Assembly (NCBI GenBank): GCA_910588935.1
Contig: CAJUSM010000052.1
Coordinates: 10,729 to 18,671, forward strand
Reading direction: 5' to 3'
Length of the DNA stretch: 7,943 nucleotides
Origin: an uncultured Oscillospiraceae bacterium
GTDB lineage: Bacteria; Bacillota; Clostridia; Oscillospirales; Acutalibacteraceae
Part shown: in pieces, positions 5,493 to 7,943 of the stretch
Layout of the letters: each line of letters starts with the position of its first letter
Position numbering within the stretch: position 1 is the stretch's first letter
Translations under genes and position numbers: made by a program
Notes under the pieces: model-generated
Seen by the model: the letters and a program-made list of their open reading frames with translations, nothing else
The model's database searches: none
Told to the model about the DNA's origin: nothing

Positions 5493-6504
5493 GGAAAAAA
5501 GCGGCTGGGAGCCAGAGGCGGTGTCTGACCTGGGGCTTAGGCTCCAGGTGCTGGCCGGGGAACTGTGCAGGCTTCATGCCAGGTTGGACTGGCTGCAGGC
5601 CCAGGCCTTTCCCCAAACGGCGGTGGGGAAACAGCTGGATCTCCACGGGGGCCAGCGGGGCATTGTGCGCCGGGGTGGGGAAAGGGCACAAGGGGTCCTG
5701 ACCTTTTCCAGGTACCTGCCCATTAGCTTTGACATCCTCATCCCCAAAGGGACCATCTGCGCCTCCTATGGAGAAGAGGCGGTGGAGTACGAGACCACTG
5801 AGGACGGGATTCTGGCTGCCGGCCAGGTAAAGGCAGAGGTGCCCGCCCAGGCCGTGGTGGGGGGCAGCCGGGGAAATGCTGCCGCCAGCTATATTAACAC
5901 CTTGGTATCAGAGGTAAACGGGGTAAACTACGTGGTAAATACCCAGCCCTTTACTGGAGGGAAGGATCCGGAGGATGACCGGGCCTACCGGTCCCGGATC
6001 TTGGAGGCTTTCAGCAAAATTGAGAATTGCGGGAACTCCTACTATTACCAGCGCCTGGCGCTGGAGCAGGAGGGGGTTACCTCGGCCCAGACAGTGGCCA
6101 GAGAGGACGGCCCGGGCACGGTGACGGTATATGTGTGGGGCCAAGGGGAGGCCCTGGGAGAAGAAGCTCTGGAGGCGCTGAGCAGCCGGCTGAACCAGCT
6201 GCGGGAAGTAGGGGTTACGGTGTCGGTGAAATCCGCCGCCTCCAAAAAGATCAATATTATGGCCAGCCTAAAGATGCGGCCAGGGGCAAGCTTTGCCCAG
6301 GCCAAAGAGCGGGCAGAGGCGGCCCTTTCCGCCTGGTTTGCCGGCCTGAAAATTGGACAGCCGGTGTATTTAGGGGACCTGAGCCGAGTGCTTTTGGATG
6401 ACCCGGCGGTGGCAAAGGTGGTTTTTAACAGCGCTGCAGATACAGAGACTCCTCCAGGAACCATGCCTGTGCTGGGCATGGCGGTCCTCAGTGAATCTAC
6501 ATGA
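5446..6504 (+). CDS. Baseplate J-like protein (Mu gp47 / XkdT type)
   Basis: A 352-residue protein of the usual length and layout for Baseplate_J (PF04865) proteins, the wedge component joining the hub to the outer baseplate. It has an N-terminal helical part (KYREILERMQGAYREKSGWE), a 'G..LDLHGGQRGIVRRGG' segment near residues 61-78, IPKGT (99-103), an 'AEVPAQAVVGGSRGNA' strand (130-145) and the diagnostic GGKDPEDDRAYRSRILEAF (171-189). Then come SYYYQRLALEQEGVTSAQTV and a C-terminal alpha/beta domain with YVWGQGEALGEEALEALSSR. A strong ribosome site (GAGAGGGGG, ending 9 bases from the ATG) lies inside the end of the upstream gene, and the stop codon overlaps the next frame. This is one of the best-supported calls in the window. 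Confidence 0.9.
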   Translation: MEKYREILERMQGAYREKSGWEPEAVSDLGLRLQVLAGELCRLHARLDWLQAQAFPQTAVGKQLDLHGGQRGIVRRGGERAQGVLTFSRYLPISFDILIPKGTICASYGEEAVEYETTEDGILAAGQVKAEVPAQAVVGGSRGNAAASYINTLVSEVNGVNYVVNTQPFTGGKDPEDDRAYRSRILEAFSKIENCGNSYYYQRLALEQEGVTSAQTVAREDGPGTVTVYVWGQGEALGEEALEALSSRLNQLREVGVTVSVKSAASKKINIMASLKMRPGASFAQAKERAEAALSAWFAGLKIGQPVYLGDLSRVLLDDPAVAKVVFNSAADTETPPGTMPVLGMAVLSEST

Positions 6505-6505
6505 C

Positions 6506-6513
6506 AGGGGGTG
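6506..6513 (+). promoter_or_regulatory. Ribosome binding site deciding the gp48-like start
   Basis: AGGGGGTG lies just inside the extended frame that begins at ATG 6501 and 5 bases before ATG 6519. The ATG at 6501 overlaps the J stop codon but has no ribosome site of its own, so the ATG at 6519 is preferred. Confidence 0.55.
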
Positions 6514-6518
6514 AAAAT

Positions 6519-6965
6519 ATGCGCCGGGTGATGGAGGCCTCCGGCGTGTACAAGCTTACAGGGGATTCTCCTTTGGACTGGGAGCTGGACGCCTATACCG
6601 CCGGCCTGAAAACAGTATGGGACCGGGCGGAGGCACTGGAGCGAGATCTCTTTGTGCAAACAGCCGGGGAGAAAGCTTTGGCCGGCTGGGAGCTGCTGTA
6701 CCGCCTCCAAGCCTGTGCCTCTGGCAGCCTGGAGGAACGGCGGGGGGCGGTGATTAAGGCCCTAAGCCCTTACTCTGGGCCAGCCAGCCTAGGGGTGATA
6801 GAGAACCTGGCGGAGGCCTGCGGAGTGAAGGCCAAGGCAGAGGAGGCAGAGGGCAAGCTTTTGCTCCGGGGTGAAAAGCTGCTGGGTGTTACAGAGAAGG
6901 AGGCAAAGCGAATGCTTGAGCAGGTGCTTCCCAGCCATGTGCCGTGGGAGCTGAGCTTACCTTAG
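6519..6965 (+). CDS. Baseplate protein, Mu gp48 / YmfQ-like (DUF2313)
   Basis: A 148-residue protein (154 from the ATG at 6501) that follows the J gene, exactly as Mu gp48 does. The pattern of an N-terminal helix ending in ELDAYTAGLKTVWDRAEALE, then FVQTAGEKALAGWELLYRLQ, the 'L..RR..V...L' helix around LEERRGAVIKALSPYSGP, and a C-terminal strand region fits DUF2313/YmfQ proteins. These sit between the wedge and the tail-fibre attachment. The residues near the end (KEAKRMLEQVLPSHVPWELS) also match the family's usual finish. No tail-fibre or fibre-chaperone gene follows. The next feature is the terminator region at about 7014, so this is the last phage gene in the window. Confidence 0.8.
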   Translation: MRRVMEASGVYKLTGDSPLDWELDAYTAGLKTVWDRAEALERDLFVQTAGEKALAGWELLYRLQACASGSLEERRGAVIKALSPYSGPASLGVIENLAEACGVKAKAEEAEGKLLLRGEKLLGVTEKEAKRMLEQVLPSHVPWELSLP

Positions 6966-7013
6966 AAAAAGGCCGGGGGTTCTAGGTAACGCAGGATGAA
7001 TCAAATGGTTTAA

Positions 7014-7046
7014 AAGCGCGTTTGCAAGGAAAGTCCGCGCGTTTTT
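7014..7046 (+). terminator. Possible terminator of the phage operon
   Basis: A GCGCG arm at 7016-7020 can pair with CGCGC at 7036-7040, with an inner GGA/TCC pair closing a small loop, and GTTTTT follows at 7041-7046. The outer stem is short and the loop is asymmetric, so this is only a moderately convincing rho-independent terminator. It lies about 50 bases after the last phage stop codon, where one is expected. Confidence 0.45.
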
Positions 7047-7050
7047 GGGA

Positions 7051-7086
7051 ACTAAAAAATCAGCCGGAAAGCCAATGCTCTCCGGC
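7051..7086 (-). terminator. Second terminator of the minus-strand operon
   Basis: The inverted repeat GCCGGA-A-AGC / GCT-C-TCCGGC (7063-7072 with 7077-7086) encloses a CAAT loop with a single mismatch. Read on the - strand, the stem is followed by TGATTTTTTAG, a good U-tract. It acts as a backup after the terminator at 7097-7126. Confidence 0.65.
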
Positions 7087-7140
7087 AGAAAAGAAAGCCC
7101 CTGGCAAACTAACTTTGCCCAGGGGCCAAAATTTTTCCCT
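7087..7140. terminator. Bidirectional rho-independent terminator between convergent operons
   Basis: The stem GCCCCTGG-CAAA (7097-7108) pairs with TTTGCCCAGGGGC (7114-7126), with one bulged base and a CTAAC loop. On the - strand it is followed by TTTCTTTTCT, and on the + strand by AAAATTTTTCCCTTTT. It lies 24 bases beyond the stop codon of the - strand ATPase gene and probably ends transcription from both sides. Confidence 0.75.
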
Positions 7141-7150
7141 TTTCCGATTT

Positions 7151-7564
7151 TTACTTCAGCACGCAGTCGGCCACTTCGCCGGGGATATCCTCCTCTGCGG
7201 CGGAAATGGAAAGCACAAAGTTTGTGTCCGCGGCCTGGCTGAGCTTTTTCAGTTGGGGCACCAGGTAAGAGCAGGCCTCGGCGCCAGTGCCGGTAATCTT
7301 TAAGGTGGAGTCCACAAAGATATCCGTCACATCATAGTTGCCAGCGCAAATGCCGCTGATAAAGCCCAAGAGCGCGTCCTGGCCCTTAATGTCGTAGGCA
7401 TCGGTATCCACCAGCCTAGCATGGTAGGGGATGTTATAGGTCATCTGCTTGCTCTTTTCAATGACCACCACATTGCCGTTCGACTTTTCTAGGGCGCTGT
7501 TTACCAGCTCGATGAGCTTTTTTGTTTTGCCAGAGCCTTTTTTGCCAGTTAAAAGAGTAACCAT
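7151..7564 (-). CDS. Small P-loop ATP-binding protein of unknown role
   Basis: A 137-residue protein with a clear Walker A motif at residues 7-14 (GKKGSGKT, after MVTLLT) and a likely Walker B strand in VTDIFVDSTL. It also has two late helices with ECS/KLSQAADTN-type residues and a strand FVLSISAAEED. It is therefore a small P-loop NTPase of roughly single-domain size with no extra catalytic domain. Small clostridial proteins of this type are often annotated as ATP-binding or PilT-like, but length and context give no sign of pilus function here, and the substrate is unknown. The ATG has an AAAGGAGAG site. It follows pgi by 71 bases on the same strand and is probably co-transcribed with it. 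It seems to be a chromosomal gene rather than a phage gene. Confidence 0.65.
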   Translation of the reverse strand: MVTLLTGKKGSGKTKKLIELVNSALEKSNGNVVVIEKSKQMTYNIPYHARLVDTDAYDIKGQDALLGFISGICAGNYDVTDIFVDSTLKITGTGAEACSYLVPQLKKLSQAADTNFVLSISAAEEDIPGEVADCVLK

Positions 7565-7598
7565 TTGAACTCTCCTTTGTTTTGTAATATTTTGTTAT

Positions 7599-7617
7599 GG
7601 ACGCCTTGCCGGCGCCC
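7599..7617 (-). other. Hairpin between pgi and the ATPase gene
   Basis: Read on the - strand, GGGCGCC and GGCGTCC form a 7-bp stem with one G-U pair around a GGCAA loop. The following sequence (ATAACAAAATATTA) is AT-rich but has no U-tract, so this is more likely an attenuator or an mRNA-stabilising hairpin after pgi than a terminator. Confidence 0.3.
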
Positions 7618-7635
7618 TGCTTACCGCAGTTGTGC

Positions 7636-7943
7636 TTAGCCGTTTAACCGTTCTTCCAGTGCGGCCTTGGCGCTTTCATAGCCGGGCTTGCCCAGCAGGG
7701 CGAACATGTTCTTCTTGTAGCTCTCTACCCCAGGCTGGTCGAAGGGGTTTACCCCCAGCAGATAGCCGGAAATGGCGCAGGCTTTTTCAAAGAAGTAGAT
7801 CAGCTGGCCCAGGCTATCTTCGGAAAAATCGGTGACATGGAGCACCATATTGGGCACGCCGCCGTCGTTATGGGCCAAAACCGTGCCCTGAAAAGCCTTC
7901 TCGTTTACATAGGCCATGGTTCTGCCCTCCAGGTAGTTTAGGC
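7636..7943 (-). CDS. pgi: Glucose-6-phosphate isomerase, C-terminal part
   Basis: The frame is open to the window edge and reads LNYLEGRTMAYVNEKAFQ from the edge, then GTVLAHNDGGVPN. The ATG at 7917 is therefore internal and the gene begins outside the window. About 101 residues of the usual 450 are visible. The segment GYLLGVNPFDQPGVESYK matches the second phosphoglucose isomerase signature ([GS]-x-[LIVM]-[LIVMFYW]-x4-[FY]-[DN]-Q-x-G-V-E-x2-K), whose terminal lysine is an active-site residue. The enzyme interconverts glucose-6-phosphate and fructose-6-phosphate in the cytoplasm. The short form with GVNPFDQPGVE and the ending KNMFALLGKPGYESAKAALE is characteristic of Firmicutes. It is a chromosomal housekeeping gene and marks the host side of the phage boundary. 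Confidence 0.95.
   Translation of the reverse strand, partial: LNYLEGRTMAYVNEKAFQGTVLAHNDGGVPNMVLHVTDFSEDSLGQLIYFFEKACAISGYLLGVNPFDQPGVESYKKNMFALLGKPGYESAKAALEERLNG

Noticed and set aside
6957..6987. Inverted repeat around the last phage stop codon (CCTTAGAA with TTCTAGG)
   Set aside because: It has a bulge, a 12-base loop and no T-run after it, so it is unlikely to be a terminator or an attachment site by itself.
6966..7150. Search for a tRNA, att core repeat or small RNA in the phage-host junction
   Set aside because: Only terminator-like hairpins were seen. No tRNA-like sequence was found, and an att repeat cannot be judged without the other end of the element.
7022..7303. + strand open frame across the terminators and the ATPase 3' end
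   Set aside because: It runs through two convincing terminator hairpins and is antisense to a gene with a Walker A motif. No ribosome site precedes it.
7915..7917. ATG at 7917 (-) as the start of a short pgi-like gene
   Set aside because: The reading frame continues upstream to the window edge with Pgi-like sequence (LNYLEGRT), so this methionine is internal.

Overview
The window is about 7 kb of phage late (structural) genes, all on the + strand, meeting head-on with two chromosomal genes on the - strand. The - strand genes are the 3' end of a glucose-6-phosphate isomerase gene (pgi) and a small P-loop ATPase. Strong AGGAGG-type ribosome sites, mixed ATG/GTG/TTG starts, GC-rich coding sequence and a Firmicute-type Pgi C-terminus suggest a GC-rich member of the Clostridia, perhaps Oscillospirales. 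That taxon is inference. A prophage, or a domesticated phage remnant, in a bacterial chromosome is the simplest reading.

Layout. 2-373: C-terminal part of an unidentified morphogenesis or scaffold-like protein. 438-773: small capsid decoration-like protein. 804-1817: HK97-fold major capsid protein. 1833-2195 and 2238-2567: two small proteins in the connector and head-closure positions. 2554-3294: a two-domain tail terminator/tube-like protein. 3251-3328: a possible micro-ORF. 3345-3860: a DNA-circularisation-N-like protein with a C-terminal LysM. 3857-4747: baseplate hub (gpD / Mu gp44 / XkdQ type). 4785-5114: short spike (Mu gp45 / gpV type). 5139-5492: gp25/gpW-like wedge protein (Mu gp46 / XkdS). 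5446-6504: baseplate J protein (Mu gp47 / XkdT). 6519-6965: Mu gp48 / YmfQ-like (DUF2313) protein. 6966-7150: intergenic stretch with several hairpins that look like transcription terminators for the converging operons. 7151-7564 (-): P-loop ATPase. 7636-7943 (-): pgi 3' end.

The genes from 3345 to 6965 follow the order of Mu gp43-gp44-gp45-gp46-gp47-gp48, the hub, spike and wedge of a contractile-tail baseplate. The expected genes between the neck and gp43, namely sheath, separate tube, tail-assembly chaperones and tape-measure protein, are absent. Less than 0.8 kb separates the head-closure gene from the gp43-like gene, and it is filled by one intact two-domain gene and a micro-ORF. There are also no tail fibre, fibre chaperone, holin or endolysin genes after gp48. 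The reading frames are intact, closely packed and mostly translationally coupled. The region therefore looks like a compact head-plus-baseplate particle under selection, or a phage whose other tail genes lie elsewhere, rather than an obviously decayed remnant. This is the main point of interest.
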